A stretch of DNA of 64,000 bases, taken from contig CAWAVG010000004.1 in the NCBI GenBank assembly GCA_963785425.1, forward strand, positions 1,178,001 to 1,242,000. The letters run 5' to 3'. Position numbers and translations under genes: made by a program. The DNA is from RYN-133 sp963785425. GTDB taxonomy: Bacteria; Actinomycetota; Actinomycetes; Mycobacteriales; Jatrophihabitantaceae. Shown piece after piece: positions 16,910 to 25,745 of the stretch (position 1 is its first letter; each line of letters opens with the position of its first letter). The notes beneath the pieces are model-generated. The model made no database searches. It was not told where the DNA came from and was given only the letters and a program-made list of their open reading frames with translations.

Positions 16910-18046
16910 TCAGGCCCGCGCGGAGGGGGTGAGGCCCAGGGAGCGGCCGATGAGGCTCGTCTGGCGCTTGGCCAGCCGATCGGCGACGGCGTTCAGCGCG
17001 ATCGCCGCGGACGACCCCGGGTGCTGCAGCACCACCGGGGCACCCTCGTCGCCGCCCTCGCGCACGTGCTGGTCGATCGGGATCTGCCCGAGGAGCGGGA
17101 CGTTCGTGCCGGTCGAGGTCGACAGCGACTCGGCCACGGCCTGACCGCCGCCCGAGCCGAACAGGTCCATGCGCGACCCGTCGGGCAGGTCGAGCCAGCT
17201 CATGTTCTCGACGACGCCCACGATCTGCTGGTGCGTCTGCAGCGCGATCGACCCGGCCCGCTCGGCAACCTCACGCGCGGCAACCTGCGGCGTGGTCACG
17301 ATCAGCAGCTCCGCGGAGGGGACGAGCTGGGCCAGCGAGATCGCGATGTCACCGGTGCCGGGCGGCAGGTCCATCAGCAGCACGTCCAGGTCGCCCCAGA
17401 ACACGTCGGCGAGGAACTGCTGCAGCGCACGGTGCAGCATCGGCCCGCGCCACACGACCGCCGAATTGCCGGGCGTGAACATGCCGATCGAGATGACCTT
17501 CACGTCGTGGGCGACCGGCGGCATGATCATCTGGTCGACCTGGGTGGGCTTGCCGGTCACGCCGAGCATGCGCGGCACCGAGAAGCCGTAGATGTCGGCG
17601 TCGACCACCCCGACCGACAGCCCGCGCGCGGCCAGGGCGACGGCCAGGTTCACCGTCACCGACGACTTGCCGACGCCGCCCTTGCCGGACGCCACCGCGT
17701 AGACCCGGGTGCGCGAGCCGGGCTGCGCGAACGGGATCTCGTTGGCCGGGGCGTCGCCACGCAGGTGCTGGCGCAGCTCGGTGCGTTGCTCGTCGCTCAT
17801 CACGCCGAGCGTGACGTCGACCGAACTCACCCCGTCCACCTGCGAGACCGCGTCGGTCACCCGCTTGGTGAGTTCGGCCTTCATCGGGCAGCCGGCGACG
17901 GTGAGAAGCACCCGCACCGCCACCGCGCCGTCGGGTGACAGCGCGACCGAGTCGACCATGTTCAGTTCGGTGATCGGCTTGCGGATCTCCGGGTCGTCGA
18001 CGGTCGCCAGCGCGGCGCGGACAGCGGATTCTTCGAGCAGGGGCAC
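16910..18046 (-). CDS. mrp: Mrp/NBP35-type ATP-binding iron-sulfur carrier protein
   Basis: 378-aa P-loop ATPase of the Mrp/ApbC family with an N-terminal MIP18/DUF59 domain (VRAALATVDDPEIRKPITEL). Walker A is VASGKGGVGKSSVTVNLA near residue 117, followed by VDADIYGFSVPRML and LPPGTGDIAISLAQ. Mrp proteins carry Fe-S clusters for apoprotein maturation. The usual bridging CxxC motif is missing: the equivalent region reads ENMSWLDLPDGSRMD. GTG 18046 is preferred; an upstream ATG at 18091 would extend over the start of the divergent MarR gene. Convergent with tatB. Confidence 0.9.
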   Translation of the reverse strand: MPLLEESAVRAALATVDDPEIRKPITELNMVDSVALSPDGAVAVRVLLTVAGCPMKAELTKRVTDAVSQVDGVSSVDVTLGVMSDEQRTELRQHLRGDAPANEIPFAQPGSRTRVYAVASGKGGVGKSSVTVNLAVALAARGLSVGVVDADIYGFSVPRMLGVTGKPTQVDQMIMPPVAHDVKVISIGMFTPGNSAVVWRGPMLHRALQQFLADVFWGDLDVLLMDLPPGTGDIAISLAQLVPSAELLIVTTPQVAAREVAERAGSIALQTHQQIVGVVENMSWLDLPDGSRMDLFGSGGGQAVAESLSTSTGTNVPLLGQIPIDQHVREGGDEGAPVVLQHPGSSAAIALNAVADRLAKRQTSLIGRSLGLTPSARA

Positions 18047-18089
18047 GACGCCGATGGTACGTACCGCAGTGGACCTACGATCTGACTCC

Positions 18090-18569
18090 ATGACCGACGC
18101 AACGCCGCAGGGGGCTCAGGCGCCGGTGCCCGACCCCGGCGACTGGCGCGTCGACGTCTGGCGCCGGTTCCTGCGCGCCCACGCGGTCGTGCTCCGGGAG
18201 CTGGAACGGGAACTCGATCGTGACGCCGCGCTACCGCTGGCGTGGTACGACGTCCTGCTGACCCTCGCGCGGGCGCCGGGCCGACGGCTGCGGATGGCCG
18301 ATCTGGCCGAGCGCGTCATGCTCTCGCGCTCCGGCCTGACCCGGCTGGTCGACCGCATCGAGAAGGCCGGGTACGTCAGCCGCGAGCCGTCTCCGGACGA
18401 TGCCCGCGGCACCTACACCGTGATCCGGACGGCGGGGCTGCGGCGGCTGCGCGACGCGGTCCCCGTGCACCTCGCCGGTGTGCAGCGGCACTGGCTCGCG
18501 CACTTCGACGACGACGAACTGCGCACGTTGGGCGCGCTGCTGCAGCGCCTCGACGCCGCGCCGGAGTGA
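18090..18569 (+). CDS. MarR family transcriptional regulator
   Basis: 159-aa winged-helix regulator. MarR core: LPLAWYDVLLTLARAPGRRL near residue 48, recognition helix LAERVMLSRSGLTRLVDRIE near 72 and wing YVSREPSPDDARGTYTVI near 93. The stop overlaps the GTG of the azlC gene (GTGA), so it is cotranscribed with the AzlC/AzlD exporter genes and may control them. ATG 18090 lies head to head with mrp; the 43-bp region between 18047 and 18089 would contain both promoters. No cysteine sensor residues are seen; ligand unknown. Confidence 0.88.
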   Translation: MTDATPQGAQAPVPDPGDWRVDVWRRFLRAHAVVLRELERELDRDAALPLAWYDVLLTLARAPGRRLRMADLAERVMLSRSGLTRLVDRIEKAGYVSREPSPDDARGTYTVIRTAGLRRLRDAVPVHLAGVQRHWLAHFDDDELRTLGALLQRLDAAPE

Positions 18570-19228
18570 GCACGTCGGCGCGCCGCTCGGTCATCCGCAA
18601 CTGCATCGGCGTCGGGATCGCCGTGGGCACCTACGGCGCGGCGTTCGGTGCGGCTTCGGTCGCGGCAGGCCTGTCGACGCTCCAGACGAGCCTGTTGTCG
18701 TTGCTCGCGTTCACCGGCGGCACCCAGTTCGCCGTGGTCGGTGTCGTCGCCGGCGGCGGAGGCGTCGCCGCTGCGTTGGGCAGTGGCCTGCTCCTGGGCG
18801 CCCGGAACACGCTGTACGCGATGCGCCTCGCACCGCTCCTCCAGGTGCGGGGCGTGCGCCGCCTGCTCGCCGCGCACGGGACGATCGACGAGTCGACGGC
18901 CATGGCCATCGCCCAGACCGATCGCGACCTGTCCCGCACCGCCTTCTGGTGGACGTTCAGCTCGGTCTTCGCCGTCTGGAACCTCGCCACTGTCCTCGGC
19001 GCGGCGGGGGCGAGCGCGTTCGGCGACCCCGCGAAGTTCGGGCTCGACGCGGTCGTCCCGGCCGCCTTCCTCGCGTTGCTCGCGCCGCGGCTGCGCGAAG
19101 GACGCATCGAGCGGCGGGTGGCGTTCGGCGGCGCGGTCATCGCGGCGGCGCTGATCCCGGTCGCGCCGCCCGGAGTGCCGGTGCTCGCGGCCACCGCCGC
19201 CCTGCTTCTCGGAGTGCGGTTCACGTGA
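18566..19228 (+). CDS. azlC: AzlC family branched-chain amino acid exporter, large subunit
   Basis: 220-aa multi-pass membrane protein of the AzlC/YgaZ (LIV-E) family. Hallmarks: GVGIAVGTYGAAFGAASVAA near residue 12, LLSLLAFTGGTQFAVVGVV near 38, and LLLGARNTLYAMRLAPLL near 72. Seven or eight hydrophobic segments. Together with AzlD it should export branched-chain or similar amino acids. Start GTG 18566 overlaps the marR stop; its own stop overlaps the azlD start (GTGA), giving a tight three-gene operon. Confidence 0.9.
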   Translation: MSTSARRSVIRNCIGVGIAVGTYGAAFGAASVAAGLSTLQTSLLSLLAFTGGTQFAVVGVVAGGGGVAAALGSGLLLGARNTLYAMRLAPLLQVRGVRRLLAAHGTIDESTAMAIAQTDRDLSRTAFWWTFSSVFAVWNLATVLGAAGASAFGDPAKFGLDAVVPAAFLALLAPRLREGRIERRVAFGGAVIAAALIPVAPPGVPVLAATAALLLGVRFT

Positions 19229-19527
19229 CCTGGACGATCGTGGTGGGCACCGTCGTCGGCTGCTACCTGCTCAAGCTCGCCGGCTATCTCGTCCCGGCGC
19301 GCGTGCTCGAGCACGGCCCGACCCGGCGAGCGGTCGAACTCGTCCCCGTCGCGCTGCTGGCCGCCCTGGTCGTCGTCGAGGCGGTCGCGAGCGGGCGGCA
19401 CTACGACATCGACTGGCCGAGGCTCGCGGGCTTCGGCGTCGGCGCCGTCGCGGTGTGGTTCCGGGCGCCTTTCCTGGTGATCGTGATCGCCGCGGCGGTG
19501 ACCGCGGCACTGCTCCGCCTGCTCTGA
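19225..19527 (+). CDS. azlD: AzlD family transporter, small subunit
   Basis: 100-aa membrane protein with four hydrophobic segments, family AzlD: TIVVGTVVGCYLLKLAGYLV near residue 3, PVALLAALVVVEAVASG near 42, and a FRAPFLVIVIAAAVTAALLR end. It forms the exporter with AzlC encoded just before it. GTG 19225 shares TGA with the azlC stop. Length is normal for the family. The gene ends 26 bp before the GTG of the spermidine-synthase-like gene. Confidence 0.88.
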   Translation: MTWTIVVGTVVGCYLLKLAGYLVPARVLEHGPTRRAVELVPVALLAALVVVEAVASGRHYDIDWPRLAGFGVGAVAVWFRAPFLVIVIAAAVTAALLRLL

Positions 19528-19553
19528 TCGCCGCTAGGGCAGACTCACCACTC

Positions 19554-21661
19554 GTGGGAGATCGCGTCCGGCTCGTTCTGGGCAGTGCGCTCATGCTGTT
19601 CCTCGAGCTGTGCCTGATCCGCTGGCTCGGCGCGAATCTCGTGCATCTCGCGTACTTCTCGAACTTCGTGCTGCTGGGCTCGTTCCTCGGTGTCGGGCTC
19701 GGCTTCCTGCGCGCGTCGCGCGACGACCCTGCCCGACCGGCCGCAGCCCTACTACGCGCTGGTCGTGCTGCTCGGCCTGATCGGGTTCGTCAGCGCCTAT
19801 CCGGTCACGGTCGATCGCGAGTCGACGCAACTGGTGTTCTTCACCAACATCGGCACGTCAGGCCCGCCGATCTGGGTCGTGCTGCCCGGCGTCTTCCTGG
19901 CCGTCGCCGCGATCACCGCAGGCCCGGCCGAGATCGTGGGCGGCTGCTTCCGCACGCTGCCGCGCCTGGAGTCCTACCGGTACGACCTGCTCGGCAGCCT
20001 GGCCGGCATCGTGTCGTTCACCGCGCTGTCGATGATCGGCTCGCCGCCGCTGGTGTGGTTCGGCATCGTCGCCGTCGTGTTCGTCGTGCTGCTGGGACGC
20101 AAGGCCGTCAGCGTCACGGTGTCGCTCGCCATCGCACTGACCGTGCTGTTCCTCTACCCGCTGCGCCACGACAAGGGCGACTTCTGGTCGCCGTACTACA
20201 AGGTGTCGACGACCAGCGGCGACGACGGCCGCGGCGGCACGGCGTGGACGGTGTCGGTGAACGGCGTGCCGCATCAGCGGCTCACGTCCGTCGCGACGCG
20301 CGAGGCCGAGGAGCCGTACTACCTCGAGCCGTACAACGTCATCAAGCGCAAGCCGGGACGGGTGCTGATCGTCGGGCGCCGGTACGGGCACCGACGTCGC
20401 GATCGCGCTGGCGCAGGGCGCGACCCACGTCGACGCCGTCGAGATCGACCCGACGCTGCAACGCTTCGGAGCCCAGCACGATCCCGACCACGCCTATCAG
20501 GACCCTCGCGTCAGCGTGCACATCAACGACGGGCGTGCGTTCCTGCAGCAGTCCGACCAGAAGTACGACCTGATCCTGTTCGCGCTGCCCGACTCGCTCA
20601 CGCTCGTGTCGGGAGCGAGCTCGCTGCGGCTGGAGAGCTACCTGTTCACGTTGCAGGCGGCCCAGACCGCGCGCGACCATCTCGCGCCCGACGGCGCGTT
20701 CGCGATGTACAACTACTACCGCGAGCAATGGATCGTCGATCGGCTCGCAGGCACGCTCGCCGACGCGTTCGGCCACGCGCCGTGCGTCTACGCGGTGCCG
20801 AACGTGACCGCGCTCGCCGTGCTGACCGCCGGGCGCACGGCAGCCGATCAACACTGCGCCGGCACGACGTGGCACCGCCCTGCCGACACGCCTGCTCCGG
20901 CGACCGACGACCGGCCGTTCGTCTACCTGCGCAACCCGGGCATCCCCGGCCTCTACCGCAGCACGCTGCTGATGATCATCCTCGTCAGCATCGCGTCGAT
21001 CGCGTTCGTGCTCACGCTGAACGCGCGCAGCGCCGGCCCCGGCGCCACCGCCCGGCTGCGCGCGCAGGCCAGACAGATGTGGGGCTACCGCGATCTGTTC
21101 CTGCTCGGTGTGGCGTTCCTGCTGCTCGAGACCAAGAGCGTCACCGGATTCGCGCTGCTCTTCGGCACGACGTGGATCGTGAACGCGTTCGTGTTCGCCG
21201 GGGTGTTGCTCGCGGTGCTCGGCGCGGTCGAGCTCACCGCACGGGTGCGCACGCCACCGGCGCCGGTGATGTACGCGGTGCTGCTCGGCGGGCTGGCGCT
21301 CGCGTGGGTGGTGCCGTCGACCTTCCTGCTCGGTCTCGACGTGTGGCTGCGCGCGCTCGTGGCCGTCGCGATCGCGGTGCTGCCGATCTTCTCGGCGAAC
21401 GTGATCTTCGCGAACCGATTCGCCGCCACCGCGGATGCGCCGCTCGCGTTCGGCACCAACCTGCTCGGCGCGATCCTCGGCGGCTGCCTCGAGTACCTGT
21501 CCCTCGAGTTCGGTTACCGCGCGCTGCTGGTGATCGCCGGCGTCGTCTACGTCCTCGCGTTCGTGGTCCGTCCGCGCGAGAAGGAAACCGACGTCAGCAG
21601 TACTTCGCGGTCAGCTCGTCGAACACGCCTGCAGCCAACCGCGCAAAGTCCTCACGCGTGA
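19554..21661 (+). CDS. spermidine-synthase-like multi-pass membrane protein, two frame breaks
   Basis: About 700 aa when three frames are joined. The first part is membrane segments (LVLGSALMLFLELCLIRWLG, then after a shift near 19715-19745 YYALVVLLGLIGFVSAYPV and more). A second shift near 20370-20380 leads into a spermidine-synthase/SAM fold: LIVG, GAGTGTDVAIALAQGATHVD, VEIDPTLQRFG, VHINDGRAFLQQ and YDLILFALPDSL. More membrane helices follow (LLMIILVSIASIAFVLTL, LLLETKSVTGFALLFGTTWI). Such proteins are common in actinobacteria, role unknown, and are usually not polyamine enzymes. Both shifts lie inside conserved stretches, so single-base indels are likely. GTG 19554. The 3' end overlaps the convergent gene by 68 bp. 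Confidence 0.72.
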
Positions 21662-21992
21662 GCCTGATCTGGTCGCCGGGCTTCATGCCGACGACAGCGT
21701 CTTCCGGTGCGTACTTGATGACGTTGATACCGCGCAGCACGCCGCCGTTGTTCAGCAGCGATTCGACGATGATCTCGAGTTCGTTCAGCGGCGTCCCGTC
21801 CTTGCCGGTGACCGAGCGCAGCCGGTGGACGTAGCGTCGGTCGAGCGCCAGCGCGAGGTCGTTGAAGTGGTCGGCCTGCTCCAACGCCGACCGGGCGGTC
21901 TTCGGCAACGCGTCGAAGGCGGCGAGTTGGCGTGCGACCGCGGTGCGGCCACCCTCGAGCTCGTCCTTGGTGAAGTCCTTGCGTCCCAGCAT
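21594..21992 (-). CDS. conserved actinobacterial protein of unknown function
   Basis: 132-aa soluble protein, Lys/Asp-rich N-terminus GRKDFTKDELEGGRTAVARQ, an YVHRLRSVTGKDGTPLNELE centre near residue 60, then NNGGVLRGINVIKYAPEDA near 85 and KPGDQIRLTREDFARLA near 108. It looks like an unnamed actinobacterial family I have seen annotated as hypothetical. No catalytic motif recognised. ATG 21992 has AAGGAG 6-7 nt upstream, which fixes the start. Its last 68 bp overlap the convergent membrane gene, an unusual amount that may reflect a wrong end for that frame-broken neighbour. Confidence 0.75.
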   Translation of the reverse strand: MLGRKDFTKDELEGGRTAVARQLAAFDALPKTARSALEQADHFNDLALALDRRYVHRLRSVTGKDGTPLNELEIIVESLLNNGGVLRGINVIKYAPEDAVVGMKPGDQIRLTREDFARLAAGVFDELTAKYC

Positions 21993-22068
21993 GGTCGGCT
22001 CCTTCTGCGTGAGGTCGTCACCAGGTATGACCGAAGCCGCGACGGGGATGTGACGCCGGATGGGACGG

Positions 22069-22450
22069 TTACGGTGCCTCGCGCGGCACCGACAGCCGCG
22101 GCACACCGCCCAGCCCGAGGTTGTAGCGCACGCTGGACGCCGTACTCGGCGAGCTTGTCCCACAGCGCCGAGTGAGCGGGCCACGGGATGGGCTCGTCGC
22201 CGTCGAGCCAGCTCTCGCCGAAGGTGATCCACACCAGCGTCCAGTCGGCGGCGTCGGCCCAGCGGCCCTGGCTCCATTCGAGCAGCGAGCGGCGCACCTG
22301 GAACGCCAGGCGCGGCGCGTCCGGGAACGTCGTGACTGCGCTGACGATCCAGACCCGGAAGTCGCGCGACATGAGGTCGAGTTCGAAGTCGGACAGCACG
22401 TCGGGATCGACCAGTACGGTCGCGACGTTCTCGTGTCCCCTCGGCCTCAT
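22069..22450 (-). CDS. uncharacterised protein, frame break near C-terminus
   Basis: About 126 aa when joined. The first frame begins RGHENVATVLVDPDVLSDFE and continues RDFRVWIVSAVTTFPDAPRL and SLLEWSQGRWADAADWTL to WDKLAEYGV. Around 22125-22145 the frame shifts by one base and continues VRYNLGLGGVPRLSVPREAP with a stop at 22069. The second piece has the composition of a natural C-terminus, whereas the unshifted frame runs on into the next gene. Aromatic-rich and acidic; no known motif. Start ATG 22450 with no clear ribosome site; an AT-rich GATTATCTACT stretch just upstream may be its -10. Confidence 0.5.
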
Positions 22451-22532
22451 GATGCGATTATCTACTCCACCTCGGACACAAGATCGAGCCTTGCCGTGGC
22501 GGGATCGCGCTGGTACAAGGGTCGATCGGTGA

Positions 22533-23039
22533 TCAATCCTCGGCGGCGGCGCGGTCCTTGAGCTCCATGCGCGACAGCTCCGAGCGCAGGAAGTCACGGG
22601 TCGCGACCTCGCCGAGCGCCATCCGGATCGACGCCAGCTCGCGGGCCACGTATTCGAGGTCGGCCTTGGATTCGCGCGCTTCGTCGCGGTCGGCTTCCAG
22701 GTTGACGCGGTCGCGGTCGTCCTGCCGGTTCTGGGCCAGCAGGATCAGCGGCGCCGCGTACGACGCCTGCAGCGAGAGGATCAGCGTAAGGAAGATGAAC
22801 CGCGTCGGGTCCCACGGGTCGAACTGCCACGCTTTGGGCCCGACCGTGTTCCACAGCACCCAGGCGATCACGACGAAGGTCTGCACCACCAGGTAGCGGC
22901 CCGTGCCGAGGAAGCGGGCGATCTTCTCGGTGAGCTGCCCGAATGCCTCGGCATCGATCCGCAGACGTGGCCCGCGCTCGACCTTGGGCTGATCCAGCCG
23001 GGAACGACGCTCAGCCACTCGCTGCGCTCCGATCGGCAT
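22533..23039 (-). CDS. DUF1003 domain membrane protein
   Basis: 168-aa membrane protein of the DUF1003 family. Domain landmarks: IARFLGTGRYLVVQTFVVIA near residue 40, WNTVGPKAWQFDPWDPTRFI near 62 and FLTLILSLQASYAAPLILLA near 83, giving two transmembrane helices, then QNRQDDRDRVNLEADRDEAR and a coiled acidic tail. Function unknown. Starts: ATG 23039 overlaps the upstream CBS-protein gene by 29 bp; an in-frame GTG at 23018 would shorten the overlap to 8 bp and is equally plausible. Transcriptional linkage with the CBS protein is clear. Confidence 0.85.
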   Translation of the reverse strand: MPIGAQRVAERRSRLDQPKVERGPRLRIDAEAFGQLTEKIARFLGTGRYLVVQTFVVIAWVLWNTVGPKAWQFDPWDPTRFIFLTLILSLQASYAAPLILLAQNRQDDRDRVNLEADRDEARESKADLEYVARELASIRMALGEVATRDFLRSELSRMELKDRAAAED

Positions 23040-24267
23040 CGCGCCAGCCCTCGGGCAGCAGGTGGTCGAGCACGTCGTCGACCGACACGGCGCCGAGCAA
23101 CCGGTCGCGATCGTCGACGACCGGTGCGGCTACGAGGTTGTAGGTCGCGAGGTGACGGGTCACCTCGTCGATGGGCAGGTCGGGACGCAACGTGCCGGTG
23201 TCGCGTTCGACGACGCCGCTCACCAGCGCCGACGGCGGCTCGCGCAGCAGGCGCTGCAGGTGCGCGGTGCCGAGGAACTTGCCGGTGGGGGTGGCCTGCG
23301 GCGCGCGCACGACGAACACTTGTGCGGCCAGGGCGGGTGACAGCTCCGGATTGCGCACCAGCGCAAGAGCTTCGGCGACGGTCGCGTCGGGCAGCAGGAT
23401 GACCGGCTCGGACGTCATCATGCCGCCGGCCGTGGTGTCGGCGTAGGTCATCAGCCGCCGGACAGGCTCGGCCTCCTCGGGCTCCATCAACTGCAGCAAG
23501 CGTTGCTGGTCGGCGGTGGACATCTCGCCGAGCAGGTCGGCGGCGTCGTCGTCGTCCATGGCCTCCAGCACGTCTGCGGCACGCTCGTCCTCCAGAGCGC
23601 CCAGGAGCACGACCTGGTCGTCCTCCTCCATCTCCTGCAGCACGTCGGCGAGCCGTTCGTCGTCGAGGGCGCGCACGACCTCCATGCGCCGCTTGGCCGG
23701 CATGTCGTGCAGCGCGTGAGCGACGTCGGCTGCGCGCAGGTCGGACAGGGTGGACAGCAGCGCGTCGGTGCCCTGGTCGGACTCCGGGACGGCCAGGCCG
23801 TCGACCTCGTTCCACTCGACCTGGCTCAACTGTCCGCGACGGCGGGTGAGCCGCGGCGTGGTGGTGCGGACGGCCAGACGTGACAGTACCCAGTCGCGGA
23901 CGCGGTTGTGCTCCATGGCGAGGTCGACGATCACCACCGGCTGGCCCGTGTCGTGCAAGGTCACGCTGCGATCGAGCAGTTCGGCGAGCACGAGCGTCTC
24001 GTTGCTGCGGCGCTCGAAGCGCTTCATGTTGACGGTGCCGGACGTGAGCACGACCTGGTCGGGTTCGATGCGCGTCACCCGTCCCATCGGCACGAAGATG
24101 CGGTGCCGCTGCTGCACCTCGATGACGAGCCCGAGCACGCGCGGCGGCTGTCGGTCGACCCGCAGTGCGGTGACCGCGTCGCGCACGCGCCCGATCTGGT
24201 CGCCGCTGGGGTCGAAGACGCCGATGCCGGCGAGACGCGCGACGAACACACGCGTCCCCGTGGTCAT
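23011..24267 (-). CDS. PRC-barrel / MgtE N-domain / CBS-pair protein
   Basis: 418-aa cytosolic protein without membrane helices. N-terminal PRC-like barrel (DPSGDQIGRVRDAVTALRVD near residue 19), MgtE_N superhelix from about 155 to 275 with the repeating pattern ALHDMPAKRRMEVVRALDDE, LADVLQEMEEDDQVVLLGAL and ADVLEAMDDDDAADLLGEM, then a CBS pair (MMTSEPVILLPDATVAEALA near 287; TGTLRPDLPIDEVTRHLATY and GAVSVDDVLDHLL at the end). In MgtE transporters these domains sense Mg2+; here the channel part is missing, so it may regulate another transporter. ATG 24267. Partner of the DUF1003 gene. Confidence 0.87.
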   Translation of the reverse strand: MTTGTRVFVARLAGIGVFDPSGDQIGRVRDAVTALRVDRQPPRVLGLVIEVQQRHRIFVPMGRVTRIEPDQVVLTSGTVNMKRFERRSNETLVLAELLDRSVTLHDTGQPVVIVDLAMEHNRVRDWVLSRLAVRTTTPRLTRRRGQLSQVEWNEVDGLAVPESDQGTDALLSTLSDLRAADVAHALHDMPAKRRMEVVRALDDERLADVLQEMEEDDQVVLLGALEDERAADVLEAMDDDDAADLLGEMSTADQQRLLQLMEPEEAEPVRRLMTYADTTAGGMMTSEPVILLPDATVAEALALVRNPELSPALAAQVFVVRAPQATPTGKFLGTAHLQRLLREPPSALVSGVVERDTGTLRPDLPIDEVTRHLATYNLVAAPVVDDRDRLLGAVSVDDVLDHLLPEGWRDADRSAASG

Positions 24268-24373
24268 CGCCTGCCCCGCAACAACGTCACGTCAGCAGGT
24301 TAGTCGTCGCGGCGCGTGTGAGTCCTCCGACACGGAGTTGGCGTCGCTGCCGTCGCCTCGGCATGCTCAGGAA

Positions 24374-25345
24374 ATGACCGACTCAACCCGGCCCTCCCTC
24401 CGTCCGCGCCGCTCGTGCCTCGCCGTCCCCGGCAGCAACCCGCGCTTCCTCGAGAAGGCCAAGGGCCTCGGCGCAGACCAGGTCTTCCTGGATCTCGAGG
24501 ACGCCTGCGCTCCGCTGGCCAAGCCGGGCGCCCGCAAGAACATCGTCGCCGCCCTGAACGAGGGCGGGTGGGGCGACAAGATCCGCGTCGTCCGCGTCAA
24601 CGACTGGACGACTCACTGGACCTATCGCGACGTGATCGAGGTCGTCGAAGGGGCGGGCGCCAATCTGGACGCCATCATGCTGCCGAAGGTGCAGAGCGCC
24701 GATCAGGTCGTCGCGCTCGACATCCTGCTCACCCAGATCGAGAAGACGAACGACCTCGAGGTCGGCCGCATCGGCATCGAGGCGCAGATCGAGAATGCGC
24801 AGGGTCTGATCGCCGTCGACGCCATCGCGAAAGCGAGCCCACGCGTCGAGACGATCATCTTCGGACCAGCCGACTTCATGGCGAGCATCAACATGAAGTC
24901 GCTCGTGGTGGGGGAGCAGCCGCCCGGCTACGACGTCGGCGACGCGTACCACCACATTCTGATGTCGATCCTCATGGCCGCCCGCGCGAACAACAAGCAG
25001 GCCATCGACGGGCCGTACCTGCAGATCCGCGACGGCGAGGGTTTCCGCCGGGTCGCGTCCCGCAGCGCCGCACTCGGCTTCGACGGCAAGTGGGTGCTGC
25101 ACCCCGACCAGGTCGGGATCGCCAACGAGGTCTACGCGCCCTCCCAGGGCGACTACGACCACGCCGAGCTGATCCTCGACGCGTACGAGTACTACACGTC
25201 CGAGGCGGGCGGGAAGAAGGGTTCGGCGATGCTCGGCGACGAGATGATCGACGAGGCCTCCCGCAAGATGGCGCTGGTCATCTCGGCGAAGGGACGAGCC
25301 GCCGGCATGGAGCGCACGTCGAAGTTCGAGCCGCCGGAGGGCTGA
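24374..25345 (+). CDS. HpcH/HpaI-family CoA ester lyase (CitE-like)
   Basis: 323-aa TIM-barrel lyase of the citrate-lyase-beta/malyl-CoA lyase group. Conserved features: RSCLAVPGSNPRFLEKAKGL near residue 13 (substrate Arg), DQVFLDLEDACAP near 36 with acidic metal ligand, GIEAQIENAQGLIAVDAIA near 135 with the metal-binding Glu, and IFGPADFMASI near 163. It probably cleaves or condenses a CoA thioester such as malyl- or methylmalyl-CoA; substrate is not determinable. The start ATG 24374 has AGGA unusually close. Divergent from the CBS protein gene (107-bp gap). Confidence 0.87.
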   Translation: MTDSTRPSLRPRRSCLAVPGSNPRFLEKAKGLGADQVFLDLEDACAPLAKPGARKNIVAALNEGGWGDKIRVVRVNDWTTHWTYRDVIEVVEGAGANLDAIMLPKVQSADQVVALDILLTQIEKTNDLEVGRIGIEAQIENAQGLIAVDAIAKASPRVETIIFGPADFMASINMKSLVVGEQPPGYDVGDAYHHILMSILMAARANNKQAIDGPYLQIRDGEGFRRVASRSAALGFDGKWVLHPDQVGIANEVYAPSQGDYDHAELILDAYEYYTSEAGGKKGSAMLGDEMIDEASRKMALVISAKGRAAGMERTSKFEPPEG

Positions 25346-25358
25346 CAGACGCCTCGGC

Positions 25359-25745
25359 TCAGTCGACGGACCGCGCGTGACGCGCGAAGTCGGGGGTGTC
25401 GGGCGGCACGACGCACAGCAGCAGCCCCACCGGGTCGCGCAGCACGACCCACGACCGGTGCCGCCGCACCTCGGTGGCGCCGAGCCGGACGAGCCGGGCG
25501 ACCTCGGCCTCGACGTCGTCGGACTCGATGTCGATGTGGAAGCGCGCCGTCGTCTCGTAAACGCCGATGTCCTGCATCCCGACGACGCAGCGGGCCGCGG
25601 GATTCTCGAGCGCGACGAACTCGTCGTAGTCCTTCAGTCGACGCGCGCTGGTGTCGAGCGCGACCGACCAGAACGCCTGCGCCCGTTCCATCTGCTCGGA
25701 CGGCACGTCGATGACGATCTCGCGCATGAGGATCCGGTGCGTCAT
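25359..25745 (-). CDS. VOC (glyoxalase/bleomycin-resistance) family protein
   Basis: 128-aa single VOC domain pair: REIVIDVPSEQMERAQAFWS at the start, RLKDYDEFVALENPAARCVV near 30, FHIDIESDDVEAEVARLVRL near 67 and VVLRDPVGLLLCVVPPDTPD near 100. Metal ligands appear as His and Glu in HIDIES and a C-terminal Cys/Asp region, but exact function is open. ATG 25745 overlaps the stop of the upstream DinB gene by 4 bp (ATGA), so the two form an operon. Ends 13 bp from the convergent lyase gene. Confidence 0.85.
   Translation of the reverse strand: MTHRILMREIVIDVPSEQMERAQAFWSVALDTSARRLKDYDEFVALENPAARCVVGMQDIGVYETTARFHIDIESDDVEAEVARLVRLGATEVRRHRSWVVLRDPVGLLLCVVPPDTPDFARHARSVD

Noticed and set aside
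19554..21661. True polyamine (spermidine) synthesis enzyme
   Set aside because: The SAM-fold is embedded in many membrane helices and no decarboxylase partner is near; this family is generally not polyamine-forming.
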